This document shows, in pieces, positions 25,498-34,038 of a DNA stretch of 64,000 nt. Under the pieces are notes generated by a model, which ran no database searches, was not told the DNA's origin, and was given only the letters and a program-made list of their open reading frames with translations. Positions within the stretch are counted from its first letter, which is position 1. Every line of letters begins with the position of its first letter. Location of the stretch: positions 62,001 through 126,000 of the forward strand of contig NZ_PKRT01000002.1 of the NCBI RefSeq assembly GCF_002855555.1, given 5' to 3'. This DNA comes from Novosphingobium sp. TH158 (GTDB taxonomy: Bacteria; Pseudomonadota; Alphaproteobacteria; Sphingomonadales; Sphingomonadaceae). A program made the position numbers and the translations under genes.

Positions 25498-26442
25498 TTA
25501 CCCCAATGCGCTGCCGGAGGCCATCCCTTGCGCCCAGCGCAGCAAGGCCTTGCGCGGCCAGACCATCATCCACACTTCGGGCCGGTAACGACCTTCGGCG
25601 TGGAGTTGCCGGCGCTGCGGCGAAAAGCGCAGGGCATCGGCGGCGGCGCGGGGATCTGCACCGACCCTGAAGAAGGCCGCACCGGCGCTGCGCGGCGGAC
25701 CGTTGATGAATTCGAAGTCCGGACCGAAGGCCGCCAGTGCCGGGTCATGCCACCAGCTGGCGCTCATGACGCCGCGAATCCGGGGATTTGCGCTGAGCAC
25801 CTGTGCAAGCCGGCGGTAGAGCAACAGATACCCTTCCGCGTTGAAGTCCCCGATGGCCTGACGATCGAAATGCAGTTCGATCATCTGCCGGAAGCCGCCG
25901 CAGCGGACCAGCATGTGCCATGCCGCACCAAACGCCTGCCCTGCTCCTCCCGATGCCAGCAGGCGGCGGGGGACCCCGGCGCAAGGGTCTAACGCTTCTA
26001 CGCCGCAGGCAATCAGCTTGCCGCGCGCCAGGCCAAGGTCGCGCAGGAAGGCTGGACGACCGAGGCTGAAGTATCCGGGCTTGGGGTTGGCTATGGCACC
26101 GGCCATGCGCTCGACCTCTGCGGCATGAAGCGCTGCCACGTCTTGCGGCAGCGAAACGGAGCGGTCAGGGCCGTGCTGAAGCATGACCAGCAAGGCCAGG
26201 CTGAGCCAAGCCTGCAACGCCTCGGAGCCTGCACTCGTCTCGAGAGCAGCCGCCATTTCGCGTGCTTCGTCCGGCACTACGGAGAACGGGCGGTGCGCAG
26301 GCAGGGCACGGAAAGCAGCGACGAAGCGCTCAGGAGGATGGTGGTCGAGAACGCCGGGGGCGATCGTCTCCAGGAGCTGCTCTACGGCTATCCGTGTCTC
26401 AGGGAGACTGCCGCCCTCGATTGCCATGATGCCTTCGGCCAT
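25498..26442 (-). CDS. Unrecognised 314-residue protein
   Basis: I do not recognise a family. The protein is soluble-looking and opens with an Ala/Glu-rich region (MAEGIMAIEGGSLPETRIAV). The centre has GYFSLGRPAFLRDLGLARGK and FGAAWHMLVRCGGFRQMIEL. The C-terminal part, RIRGVMSASWWHDPALAAFGP then INGPPRSAGAAFFRVG, has a fairly conserved look, with WWHD as a possible functional core. The ATG lies exactly 29 bases after a perfect TTGACA, with no ribosome site, so leaderless mRNA is likely. It pairs with the membrane gene at 25188. Confidence 0.7.
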   Translation of the reverse strand: MAEGIMAIEGGSLPETRIAVEQLLETIAPGVLDHHPPERFVAAFRALPAHRPFSVVPDEAREMAAALETSAGSEALQAWLSLALLVMLQHGPDRSVSLPQDVAALHAAEVERMAGAIANPKPGYFSLGRPAFLRDLGLARGKLIACGVEALDPCAGVPRRLLASGGAGQAFGAAWHMLVRCGGFRQMIELHFDRQAIGDFNAEGYLLLYRRLAQVLSANPRIRGVMSASWWHDPALAAFGPDFEFINGPPRSAGAAFFRVGADPRAAADALRFSPQRRQLHAEGRYRPEVWMMVWPRKALLRWAQGMASGSALG

Positions 26443-26448
26443 GGCGCC

Positions 26449-26477
26449 GATGTCCGGCAGGTCCGCAGCTTTGTCAA
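26449..26477 (-). promoter_or_regulatory. Predicted promoter of the gene at 25498-26442
   Basis: On the minus strand: TTGACA (26477-26472), 17 bases, GACATC (26454-26449), 6 bases, ATG 26442. It lies downstream of the ATP synthase terminator, so the gene is separately transcribed. Confidence 0.4.
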
Positions 26478-26500
26478 TCAGCGCAGCCTGCTGGCCTAAA

Positions 26501-26526
26501 ACAGAAAACCCCCGCCGAAGCGGGGG
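26501..26526 (-). terminator. Terminator of the F0 ATP synthase operon
   Basis: A 7-bp GC stem (26526-26520 with 26515-26509), TTCG tetraloop, then TTTTCTGTTTT on the minus strand, 35 bases after the atpF stop. Confidence 0.88.
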
Positions 26527-26561
26527 CCTTCCGAATTCAGCCGTCGCTGAAAACTGGGATA

Positions 26562-27116
26562 TCAGATCGAGCCGATGGCCTCGTCAACCAGGGCCTTGTC
26601 AGCCTTGGCGCCGTGATTGTCGGCGATCAGGCGGGCGGCCGCAGCGGCTGCTGCTTCCGCAGCGCGGTTGCGCAGTTCGTCGACCGCACCGCGTTCGGCG
26701 GCAGCGATCTTGTCCTGCGCCATCTTTTCGCGGCGGGCGATCATCGCCTTGGTATCGGCAGAAGCCTTGGCGACAATGGCCTCGGCCTCGCCCTTGGCAT
26801 GCTCGAGCATTTCCGCCGCGTCCTTTTCGGCATTGGCGATCTTGTCGGCATATTCCTTGCGCAGGGCTTCCGCTTCGGCGCGAAGGGCCTTGGCTTCGTC
26901 GAGCTGCTTCTTGATCTCGGCGATCGAGGCATCGAGACCCGAGGTCAGCATCTTGGGCACGCCGAGCTTGAGGGCGATGCCGATCAGCACCGCCATCGAC
27001 AGGGCAACCCACATCGAAGGCGTCAGGCCGAGCGCGACGGGGCCGGCGTGTTCACCGCCATGTTCCGCAGCAGCCGCAGCACCGTGGCCGGCAGCGAGGA
27101 GAGCGAGCTTAAGCAT
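26562..27116 (-). CDS. atpF: F0F1 ATP synthase subunit b
   Basis: A 184-residue peripheral-stalk subunit. One N-terminal membrane helix (LTPSMWVALSMAVLIGIAL) is followed by a long Ala/Glu/Lys coiled coil (IAEIKKQLDEAKALRAEAEA, KEYADKIANAEKDAAEMLEH). It pairs with b' to hold the F1 stator. Its start overlaps the b' gene by 8 bases, so translation is coupled. It is the last gene of the operon, before a strong terminator. An Ala/His-rich lead (LLAAGHGAAAAAEHGGEHAG) precedes the helix. Confidence 0.94.
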   Translation of the reverse strand: MLKLALLAAGHGAAAAAEHGGEHAGPVALGLTPSMWVALSMAVLIGIALKLGVPKMLTSGLDASIAEIKKQLDEAKALRAEAEALRKEYADKIANAEKDAAEMLEHAKGEAEAIVAKASADTKAMIARREKMAQDKIAAAERGAVDELRNRAAEAAAAAAARLIADNHGAKADKALVDEAIGSI

Positions 27117-27600
27117 TGAGCAGCTCCTTCACGGCCTTGTCGGCCAGCTTGGCATCGACCGCCGAACCGGTGAGGCGCGAGACGATCTCGCCGGCGGCAT
27201 CGCTGGCGATACCGGCAATTTCACCGAGGCCCTTGTCCTTGGCCGCACCGATGCGGGCTTCCGCTTCGGCGAGCTGGGCATCGATCTTTTCCTGGGCCTT
27301 GGCCAGGCTCTTTTCGGTAGCCGTTGCCGCCTTGACCTTGGCCTGGGCGATCAACGCCTGGGCTTCGGCACGCTGGGCGTTCGACTGGACCCGCCAGGCT
27401 TCTTCCTCGGCGTCGGCCTGAGTACGGGCAGCTTCGGCCGCGGCAAGGTCTGCTGCGATCTGGCTGTCACGCGCTTCGACGGTCGCCATCACCTTGGGGA
27501 CCATGCCCCGGCCGATGACGAAGAATACGATGCCGAAGAAGACCAGCATCCAGAAAATCTGGCTGGCATAGGTTTCGGCGAGCTGCGCTATCTGGGGCAT
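27109..27600 (-). CDS. F0F1 ATP synthase subunit b'
   Basis: A 163-residue second b-type stalk subunit, found in alphaproteobacteria, cyanobacteria and plastids. It starts MPQIAQLAETYASQIFWMLVFFGIVFFVIG, with its single membrane helix at residues 12-30. Then PKVMATVEARDSQIAADLAAAE begins the coiled coil. It lies between atpE (gap 80 bases) and atpF (8-base overlap). Naming differs between annotations (atpG, atpX or atpF'). Confidence 0.93.
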   Translation of the reverse strand: MPQIAQLAETYASQIFWMLVFFGIVFFVIGRGMVPKVMATVEARDSQIAADLAAAEAARTQADAEEEAWRVQSNAQRAEAQALIAQAKVKAATATEKSLAKAQEKIDAQLAEAEARIGAAKDKGLGEIAGIASDAAGEIVSRLTGSAVDAKLADKAVKELLNA

Positions 27601-27680
27601 TGTCGAGTCCCGTGCGGGCGAATCCGGAAACTGACCGGCCGGAGCGGACCCCGGCCGGCTAAGTCAGGTGCAATCGAAGG

Positions 27681-27908
27681 TCAGGCGACGAAGATCAGGA
27701 TCATCGCGACGACGAACGAGAGCAGGCCGAGAAGTTCCGCGGCGGCGAAGCCGATGAACAGGCGGCCCTGCTGGCCGTCAGCCGCACCCGGATTGCGCAG
27801 CGCGCCTTCAAGGAACGAACCGAAGACGTTGCCCACGCCGATGGCGGCCATGCCGGCGCCGATGGCAGCGAGACCAGCACCGATCAGCTTGGCGCTTGCA
27901 GGTTCCAT
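27681..27908 (-). CDS. atpE: F0F1 ATP synthase subunit c
   Basis: A 75-residue proteolipid forming the rotor ring. Two membrane helices are joined by the polar loop RNPGAADGQ. The glycine-rich first helix is [21 protein letters not shown]. The proton-binding carboxylate is Glu58 in [13 protein letters not shown]. Length and motifs are standard for alphaproteobacteria. Confidence 0.97.
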   Translation of the reverse strand: MEPASAKLIGAGLAAIGAGMAAIGVGNVFGSFLEGALRNPGAADGQQGRLFIGFAAAELLGLLSFVVAMILIFVA

Positions 27909-27956
27909 GGTACTAACTCCTCTTTCTCAAATTCGTGTTGGAAGGAAAATAACAGC

Positions 27957-28748
27957 TTAGTGAAGGTGTTCGGCGTCGTTGATGTACAGCGAGGTCAACA
28001 GCGCGAAAACGTAGGCCTGGATGCCGGCAACAAGGATTTCCAGCGCGCAGATCGCCACCATCAGCGCGAAGCTGAGGATCGAGACGACCGGGCCGATACC
28101 CATGCCGGCGTTGATGCCGGAGATGACGAAGCCGGACAGCACTTCCAGCAGCACGTGACCTGCCATCATGGCCACGAACAGTCGCAGGCCGAGGCTGAAG
28201 GGACGCACCAGGAACGAAGCCAGCTCGATCACGAAGATCAGCGGGATCATCGGCAGCGGCGTGCCGTGCGGCACGAACAGGCTGAAGAAGTGCAGCTTGT
28301 GCTTCCAGAAGCCGACGATCAGCACGATCGCGAACGACAGGATGGCAAGCACGCCCGTCGCCGTGAAGTGGCTGGTGAAGGTGAAGGGATGGACGCCCGG
28401 GATGAGGCCCAGCGGCAGCAGGCCCAGCACGTTGGCGAACAGGATGAACATGAACAGCGAGAAGACGTAGGGAACGTACTTCTTGCCGGCCTTGCCGATG
28501 TTGGCCGAGAGCAGGCTGTCGATGAAGCCGGTCATGCTTTCGACCGCCATCTGCCAGCGACCCGGCACCAGCTGGCGCTTCATGCCGCCCCAGACGAAGA
28601 TGAACAGCGCCACGGTGGCAATCGCCATCCACAGCGAAGAATTGGTGAAGGGGATGTCAAAACCCGCAATCTGCCAGTGATCGGTGCCGAACATCGGCTC
28701 GATCGTGAACTGGTGCATCGGATCAACTTTGCCCTGTTCGGCTGCCAC
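27957..28748 (-). CDS. atpB: F0F1 ATP synthase subunit a
   Basis: A 263-residue proton-channel subunit with five to six membrane helices. The essential Arg is in PFSLGLRLFVAMMAGHVLLE. Other family blocks are MHQFTIEPMFG, YVPYVFSLFMFILFANVLGL and the C-terminal EILVAGIQAYVFALLTSLYI. It is followed by atpE after 48 bases and preceded by atpI. Confidence 0.97.
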   Translation of the reverse strand: MAAEQGKVDPMHQFTIEPMFGTDHWQIAGFDIPFTNSSLWMAIATVALFIFVWGGMKRQLVPGRWQMAVESMTGFIDSLLSANIGKAGKKYVPYVFSLFMFILFANVLGLLPLGLIPGVHPFTFTSHFTATGVLAILSFAIVLIVGFWKHKLHFFSLFVPHGTPLPMIPLIFVIELASFLVRPFSLGLRLFVAMMAGHVLLEVLSGFVISGINAGMGIGPVVSILSFALMVAICALEILVAGIQAYVFALLTSLYINDAEHLH

Positions 28749-28811
28749 GCGCCTTGCCCTCTTGCCTGCCTGTGCGAACGCGGCACCCCTAGCAGCCCCC
28801 TTGTCGGGAGC

Positions 28812-29132
28812 CTAGTCGGGACGCCGGTTCGAAATCCGGATGATGTTCCTGAAGGCGACGATGATCCCGAGGAACAGCATCACCAACAGACCCCAGGGCG
28901 ACGTATTGGCGAACCGGTCAATGACCCAGCCGATCAACGCGCCGCCTCCGATACCCCCAACAAGCTCCGAGAGCACCTTGGAACCCATGCGATAGTTCGC
29001 ATCGGTGCCTGTGCCAGGAGCCGGCCGGTTGCGCTGTTCTTCCCGCTCTTTCGCGGCTTGCAGCCGCTTTTCGAGCGAATCGATCCGCGCATCCTCGGCA
29101 ATGGGGTCCCGTGCGGGCGACTCATCGTTCAT
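28812..29132 (-). CDS. atpI: ATP synthase accessory protein AtpI
   Basis: A 106-residue AtpI-family protein, which assists c-ring assembly. A polar N-terminus with a short coiled coil (RIDSLEKRLQAAKEREEQ) is followed by the glycine-rich helix VLSELVGGIGGGALIGWVID and a second helix GLLVMLFLGIIVAFRNIIR. The start at 29132 is preceded by AAGGGGAA; an upstream ATG at 29168 lacks such a site. It opens the F0 operon. Confidence 0.9.
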   Translation of the reverse strand: MNDESPARDPIAEDARIDSLEKRLQAAKEREEQRNRPAPGTGTDANYRMGSKVLSELVGGIGGGALIGWVIDRFANTSPWGLLVMLFLGIIVAFRNIIRISNRRPD

Positions 29133-29192
29133 GCCAGTTCCCCTTTCAGGAAAGTTAGGCACGCTCAACGGCTGCCCGCCGAGGGCGCCGCC

Positions 29193-29220
29193 CCCTTAGC
29201 AGAGGTGCCCCTTGAGTCAA
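29193..29220 (-). promoter_or_regulatory. Predicted promoter of the F0 operon
   Basis: On the minus strand: TTGACT (29220-29215), 16 bases, TAAGGG (29198-29193). The predicted start is near 29186, giving a leader of about 54 bases. Confidence 0.5.
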
Positions 29221-29287
29221 CACGCTGCGCTGCACTTGCGAAAGAGCGCCCGCGCGATGGAAAGGTTCCCGGCAAATGGCCTGTGCA

Positions 29288-29319
29288 TAAGAAAAAGGCC
29301 CCGCCGGATCGACGGGGCC
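29288..29319 (-). terminator. Terminator of ydbH-ynbE-ydbL
   Basis: A 7-bp GC stem (29319-29313 with 29303-29297), 9-base loop, then TTTTTCTTA on the minus strand. It stands between ydbL and the atpI promoter. Confidence 0.85.
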
Positions 29320-29327
29320 CTGTCTGG

Positions 29328-29747
29328 TCAGTTCGCGCCATCCGCATCGAGCGACTTGGGACACGATGGATGCAACTGCGGCGGAGCCCCCGTGCGAGTG
29401 GCCCACGAGCCATCGGGCGCCTGGTACTTTTCGCCCCGCTCGGTCCGCATGATCGCCACGCAACCCGCTGCGAAAGCGTAGTTTTCGGGTGTCTTCTTCA
29501 GTTCCTGCGCGGCTTCGAAGAACACCTTCTTGCGCTGGATGTTGATGTCGGCGACCATCTTCTTGATCTCGGGACGCGGGGTGCCAACCGCGCCGAGATA
29601 GCCATCCATGCGCTCGCCCACCTCGCCTGCGGCGCGCGCTGCGGCATAGGCGGGATCGCGATCGGCAAGCGCCGCACTCGCACCGAAAATGCCGGTCGCC
29701 ACGGCAATCGCGGCAGAGGCCTTCAGGAGAGACAAACGGGCAGTCAT
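29328..29747 (-). CDS. ydbL: YdbL family (DUF1318) periplasmic protein
   Basis: A 139-residue protein with signal peptide ending GASAALA. The DUF1318 core is VGERMDGYLGAVGTPRPEI and VADINIQRKKVFFEAAQEL, followed by a C-terminal extension with two Cys (AAGCVAIMRT, LHPSCPKSL). In Escherichia coli YdbL acts with YnbE and the AsmA-like YdbH, which helps lipid transport to the outer membrane. The gene starts at the last base of the ynbE stop (1-base overlap), so the three are one translational unit. A terminator follows. Confidence 0.87.
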   Translation of the reverse strand: MTARLSLLKASAAIAVATGIFGASAALADRDPAYAAARAAGEVGERMDGYLGAVGTPRPEIKKMVADINIQRKKVFFEAAQELKKTPENYAFAAGCVAIMRTERGEKYQAPDGSWATRTGAPPQLHPSCPKSLDADGAN

Positions 29748-30028
29748 CAGAAAATATCCTTGTGCTGATCCATCGTCCGTGCCGCATCCTGCGCCAGCTG
29801 GACGATGAGTTCATGCTTGATGTTGATGTTCAGCTCGATGACGATCGGCTTGTCGGGCGCATTTACCGAGACACACCCGGAAAGCGCACCCGTCGCCATC
29901 ATCGCGCCGGCCATCTTCACCGCCATCGCACTTCTGCTCCGGCCCGAAAGCCGCCCTGCCTTGCCAAATCCCTGCATGGGCAGGTCTTTCGCAAGCCGGA
30001 CGCTTCCGGTCAATTCTCGTTGCTTCAT
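29747..30028 (-). CDS. ynbE: YnbE family lipoprotein
   Basis: The YnbE core is VNAPDKPIVIELNINIKHEL, preceded by a lipobox at GALSGC. The coordinates use the ATG at 30028, which overlaps the ydbH stop as ATGA and gives 93 residues. The internal ATG at 29926 would give 59 residues starting MAVKMAGAMMATGALSGC, which matches the usual YnbE length and has GGAG upstream. I cannot decide between them. YnbE is thought to bridge YdbH to the outer membrane, with YdbL modulating it. Confidence 0.82.
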   Translation of the reverse strand: MKQRELTGSVRLAKDLPMQGFGKAGRLSGRSRSAMAVKMAGAMMATGALSGCVSVNAPDKPIVIELNINIKHELIVQLAQDAARTMDQHKDIF

Positions 30029-33000
30029 GGCTTCTTCTCGCTTTCTGGAGACTGAATGACGGCGTCCGGCTTTTCGAGGACCGGGCCATTCTTCGGCACA
30101 AGCCCTTTCAGCGTGGCGTCTTGCTGCACCTCTTCCACCTTCTTGCGGACATAGGTTTCAAGGCTTTCCGGATTGGTCAGCAGGCGCATGCCGAACAGCA
30201 CCTCATTGAACGGCCCGCGCACGTTGACGTTGAAGCGCAGTGGCAGCCGGGCAACCTGCCGCGTGATGAGATTGCTCTTCGCGGCCTTGCCCTGCGAAAT
30301 CCCGTCAAAGCGGATGCGCGTGACGAATTGCCCGGCAAGTGCGCCGTCCAGGCTGATCTGCATCGTCCGGTAGTCGAGCGAACGCAGCGCCTCGAAGGCG
30401 AAATTGCCCATGGCGGAGAGGTCCTTGTAGGTCAGCTCGCCGATGTAGGAGACATTGCCTCCGGGCGGGCGCGAAGCGAGGCGACCGCCTTCGACCCGTC
30501 CCCCGTTTTCATCGAACACCAGCGGCAGTGCGCCGTCGAACAGGCCCGTGGCGGAAATGTTCGCCATTTCCGACTGTTCGATGAACCGTTCGGCGCTGAT
30601 CCCTTCGACCTTGAGGACATAGCGGCGCACTTCTGCCACCCCCAGCGTCATCTGCGTGGGCAGCAGTTCGAGCGTGCCATCAAGGAAAGGCCATTTCGCG
30701 TGGTTTATCGCCAGAACCCGACCCGGGCGCAGCTCGAACCTCATGCGGCCGTCAACGGCTTCGATGCCGGGATTGATCGAGGCGATGCGCAGTTCCTGAT
30801 CGGGGGCCGTGACGAGGCCGAGCAGATCGGTGAAGGTCACAGTGCCGGCCACGCCCTTGGCCGGACCGAATGCGGCGCCGAAATCGAGGCCTTCGCTCTG
30901 GAAGGTGCCCTTGCTGGAAACGGTCGAGCCTGACCAGTCGACCTGCCCCGAACCGGTCACGATGCCGCGCGCATCGGCGATCACGCCAAGCGCAAGCGGG
31001 GTGAGATCGTCCGGCTGAAGCTGGCGGTCGAAGGTGATTCCCGGCACTGACAGGCCGGCACTGCCCGCCTGAGTGTCGAGGTCGTGAGCGATCTTCGCCT
31101 CGACCACCGGCCGGCCGCTTGCCGGATGGCGCAACAGGGCTTCGGCGGTAATCCTGTTGTCGGCCAGCTCCAGGACTGCGCCTTGCGCCACCAGCGGGTT
31201 GAAGCGATCGACCTGCTCGCGGTCAAGCAGGCGGAATTCGCCTTCGCTGAGATTGAGCCTGCCGGCGGCAAAGCGCCACTTGCCGCGCGCTTCGGCGATG
31301 TCGAGCGGGACGGTGCCGATCCACGCCTGCGTATCGGCGAACGTGCCGGAGAATTCGCGCCCGACATCTGCCTTCAGCGTACCGATGGCGAAACGCACCG
31401 GGCTTTCCCCCTGCCCCAGGGTCACGACCAGATTGTCTGCGGATAATGTGCCGGGGTTAGAGAAGGTCGCCGCACCGCTGGCAATGGTGATCGGGGTCTG
31501 CTTGAGCCGCCCGGCGAGTTCGATTCGCGCCGCGCGAGCCGATATGGCGGTGCCGCGCCCGCCGGAACGAACAATGGCCCCGCCCGCGCCGGGGCAAAGA
31601 TCCAGCGAATCGCGGTTCAGCACCAGTCCGGCATAAGTCAGAGAAGCAAAGCGCAACTGGCGACAGCCACGCCACACCTCAAACTCGCGGCCCGGCACCC
31701 ACCTGCCATCGATCGGCAGTTCGAGATCCTGCACCCGGCCGCCGGGGATCGCTCCACTGGAGCGGGCCTTGCCGACAAATCCGATTGTACCGTCCGCCGC
31801 CTGCGCGAGCGCCAGTTCGGGAAGAGCCAGCCGGGCATCGCGGGCGGCATAGTCGGCCATTGCCATGCGGATCAGCGTCGTGCCGCGCGCGCGCCGCTCC
31901 ATCCGGCCCGTAATGCGCGGCATGCCCACACCGCCCGTGGTAAAATTGCCCGCCACGCGCGGCGCCGGTGCGCCACCGCTGACAAGCTGGAGGCTGGAAA
32001 CGGCAAGAATCACCTGCCCGGTGCCGCCGGTAACCGCCGCTTGCGGCACGATCAGGTTGGTGACTTGCCCGGTCTGCCGCAGCAAGTATTCGGCCCGCAG
32101 GCGGCTGCCCGGCGCATGGCGTGCCAGCGCTCCACGCAGCTGCGCCAGCAGGGGCTCGCCCAATGTGCCCTTCGCCGAGCCTTGCGCCGATGCAAGCGCG
32201 CCATCGACCTGCCGGCCCATCTGCAGGTTCGCGGCATCGAGCGTGCCGTCGCTTTCAAGGCGTGCGAGGGCATCGGCGCCACGAACCATGCCCTTGAGTG
32301 AAACTGCGGAGGCAGAAAGCTGCGGCGATGCCAGCGCGCGGGCCTTCAGATCGTACCGGGCGGTAAGCGCCTGCTTGCGATAGGTCAGGTCGACGGAGCC
32401 GCCCACCTGGTCCAGCCGCGCATCGCCATAGCCGGCCGAGGCAACGAGCGGCACCATCCGGGCATCGGCGCCGCGAAGATCTGCATCGACCGTCCCGTCA
32501 ACCTGCACCGCAGCCTGTCGCAGGCTCGCACCCGCCCCGGTGCAGGCGAGCGAGGCAAGACGCAGCGGCCCCTTGAACTTCGGCTTTTCCGATGCGGTTT
32601 CCAGCCTGCCATAGAGCGAGGCGCCTTCGGCAGTGCAACCGGCCAGCGACAGGCGCAGCGCAATCGCGGCGATTTCCCCGGCGAAACCGGAGCGCAGGTT
32701 GCCCTTGCCCTCAAGCTTGATGCCGACAGGCCCCATATCTCCATCGATCCGGGCCCGGGCATCCTCAAGCGCCAGTTCCATGTCCGGCAGGCGGAACGGC
32801 GCCTGCGGCTCGCCCTCGAACAGCACCTTGTCGAGGCTGCCAAAGCTCAGCTTGCCATTGCGGTAAGACCCGTAAAGCATTGGCCGGACGAGTTTAATCT
32901 CACCCAGCGAAGGCCAGCCGAGGCGCATGGCGATCGCTACCTCGGCGCGCTCGATGGTCAGGTCTGGTCGGACGGGATCGCCGATGACGAGATCGGTCAG

Positions 33001-33234
33001 CACTTGCCGTCCCGGGCCGATCTCGGTGATCTTGTATCTTGCGGGAAGACCGGCCTTTTCCAGCTCGTTGCCGATGATGTTGTCGGCAATCTTCTCGCGA
33101 TTGAGCCAGGCAACTGCCAGTAGGAAGGCAAGGACCAGCACGACGAGGCCGAGGACGCGCGGCCAGCGACGAGGGCGCAGGCTCGCCTCCGCCTCCTGCG
33201 GCTCCCCGGCAGTCTCGACCGTCTCTTGCGTCAT
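30025..33234 (-). CDS. ydbH: YdbH family AsmA-like intermembrane transport protein
   Basis: A 1069-residue protein. A short cytoplasmic N-terminus and a single membrane anchor (VLGLVVLVLAFLLAVAWL, about residues 28-45) are followed by a very long periplasmic region of beta-strand repeats, as in AsmA/TamB/YhdP bridges. YdbH-type blocks include KIADNIIGNELEKAGLPARY and, near the C-terminus, YIGELTYKDLSAMGNFAFEA and RIRFDGISQGKAAKSNLI. With YnbE and YdbL it forms a conserved trio. The family's role in carrying phospholipid to the outer membrane is established in Escherichia coli; here it is inferred. The start at 33234 matches the anchor. Confidence 0.88.
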   Translation of the reverse strand: MTQETVETAGEPQEAEASLRPRRWPRVLGLVVLVLAFLLAVAWLNREKIADNIIGNELEKAGLPARYKITEIGPGRQVLTDLVIGDPVRPDLTIERAEVAIAMRLGWPSLGEIKLVRPMLYGSYRNGKLSFGSLDKVLFEGEPQAPFRLPDMELALEDARARIDGDMGPVGIKLEGKGNLRSGFAGEIAAIALRLSLAGCTAEGASLYGRLETASEKPKFKGPLRLASLACTGAGASLRQAAVQVDGTVDADLRGADARMVPLVASAGYGDARLDQVGGSVDLTYRKQALTARYDLKARALASPQLSASAVSLKGMVRGADALARLESDGTLDAANLQMGRQVDGALASAQGSAKGTLGEPLLAQLRGALARHAPGSRLRAEYLLRQTGQVTNLIVPQAAVTGGTGQVILAVSSLQLVSGGAPAPRVAGNFTTGGVGMPRITGRMERRARGTTLIRMAMADYAARDARLALPELALAQAADGTIGFVGKARSSGAIPGGRVQDLELPIDGRWVPGREFEVWRGCRQLRFASLTYAGLVLNRDSLDLCPGAGGAIVRSGGRGTAISARAARIELAGRLKQTPITIASGAATFSNPGTLSADNLVVTLGQGESPVRFAIGTLKADVGREFSGTFADTQAWIGTVPLDIAEARGKWRFAAGRLNLSEGEFRLLDREQVDRFNPLVAQGAVLELADNRITAEALLRHPASGRPVVEAKIAHDLDTQAGSAGLSVPGITFDRQLQPDDLTPLALGVIADARGIVTGSGQVDWSGSTVSSKGTFQSEGLDFGAAFGPAKGVAGTVTFTDLLGLVTAPDQELRIASINPGIEAVDGRMRFELRPGRVLAINHAKWPFLDGTLELLPTQMTLGVAEVRRYVLKVEGISAERFIEQSEMANISATGLFDGALPLVFDENGGRVEGGRLASRPPGGNVSYIGELTYKDLSAMGNFAFEALRSLDYRTMQISLDGALAGQFVTRIRFDGISQGKAAKSNLITRQVARLPLRFNVNVRGPFNEVLFGMRLLTNPESLETYVRKKVEEVQQDATLKGLVPKNGPVLEKPDAVIQSPESEKKP

Positions 33235-33269
33235 CGTCTCACACTTGCGCCCAAGCCCTTGGAAAGGCA

Positions 33270-34022
33270 ATGCTGCCCGCCGGATTGCGGGGAGCTGAAC
33301 CCTTGGCCGAGGGCGAACTGTTTGACACGGGCGACGATACGAAAAAGCCGGGGCACGATGCCGGCGGCCACCGATCGCGCCTGCGTGCGCGGCTGATCGC
33401 TGGGGGTGAAGATGCACTCGCCGACCATGAAGTGATCGAATACCTGCTGATGACGGCAATTCCGCGGCGGGATGTAAAGCCGCTGGCCCGCACGCTGGTG
33501 GAGCGCTTTGGCGGGCTGGCGGGCGTGCTTAACGCGGATGCCCGCACGCTGGCCAACCATCCCGGCATGGGCGAGACGAGCGCTGCTGCAATGAAGATCG
33601 TTGCCGTCGCAGCCCGCCGAATGGCCCGGGCTGCGGTGAAGGAGCAGCCGGTGCTGGGATCGTGGCAGGCGCTGATCGATTACCTGACCATCGCCATGGC
33701 GCACCTGAAGGTTGAGCAGGTACGCGTGCTGTTCCTCGATATCCGCAACCGCCTCATTGCCGACGAGGTGCAGGGCGAAGGCAGCCTTGATGAGGCCGCG
33801 ATCCATCCGCGGGAGGTGATCCGCCGCGCACTCGATCTTGGCGCCGGTGCGATCATCCTCGTCCACAATCACCCGTCAGGTTCGCCCGAGCCAAGTCGCG
33901 CCGATATCCAGATCACCAACCGCATTGCCGAGGCGGGACGGCTGCTCGGCGTGATCGTGCACGATCATGTCATCATCGGAACCCAGGGCCATGTCAGCCT
34001 GAAGGCGAAGGGGCTGATCTGA
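33270..34022 (+). CDS. radC: RadC-family JAMM/MPN protein
   Basis: A 250-residue protein. The N-terminal helix-hairpin-helix region has ADHEVIEYLLMTAIPRRDV and ALVNHPGMGE-like residues (ANHPGMGETSAA). The C-terminal MPN domain carries the metal motif HNHPSGSPEPSRAD. Despite the name, a role in DNA repair is not established; the JAMM fold suggests a hydrolase. The ATG at 33270 has GGAAAGGCA upstream; a TTG at 33303 is an alternative. It is divergent from ydbH. Confidence 0.93.
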   Translation: MLPAGLRGAEPLAEGELFDTGDDTKKPGHDAGGHRSRLRARLIAGGEDALADHEVIEYLLMTAIPRRDVKPLARTLVERFGGLAGVLNADARTLANHPGMGETSAAAMKIVAVAARRMARAAVKEQPVLGSWQALIDYLTIAMAHLKVEQVRVLFLDIRNRLIADEVQGEGSLDEAAIHPREVIRRALDLGAGAIILVHNHPSGSPEPSRADIQITNRIAEAGRLLGVIVHDHVIIGTQGHVSLKAKGLI

Positions 34023-34038
34023 TGCACCCGATCCTGCC

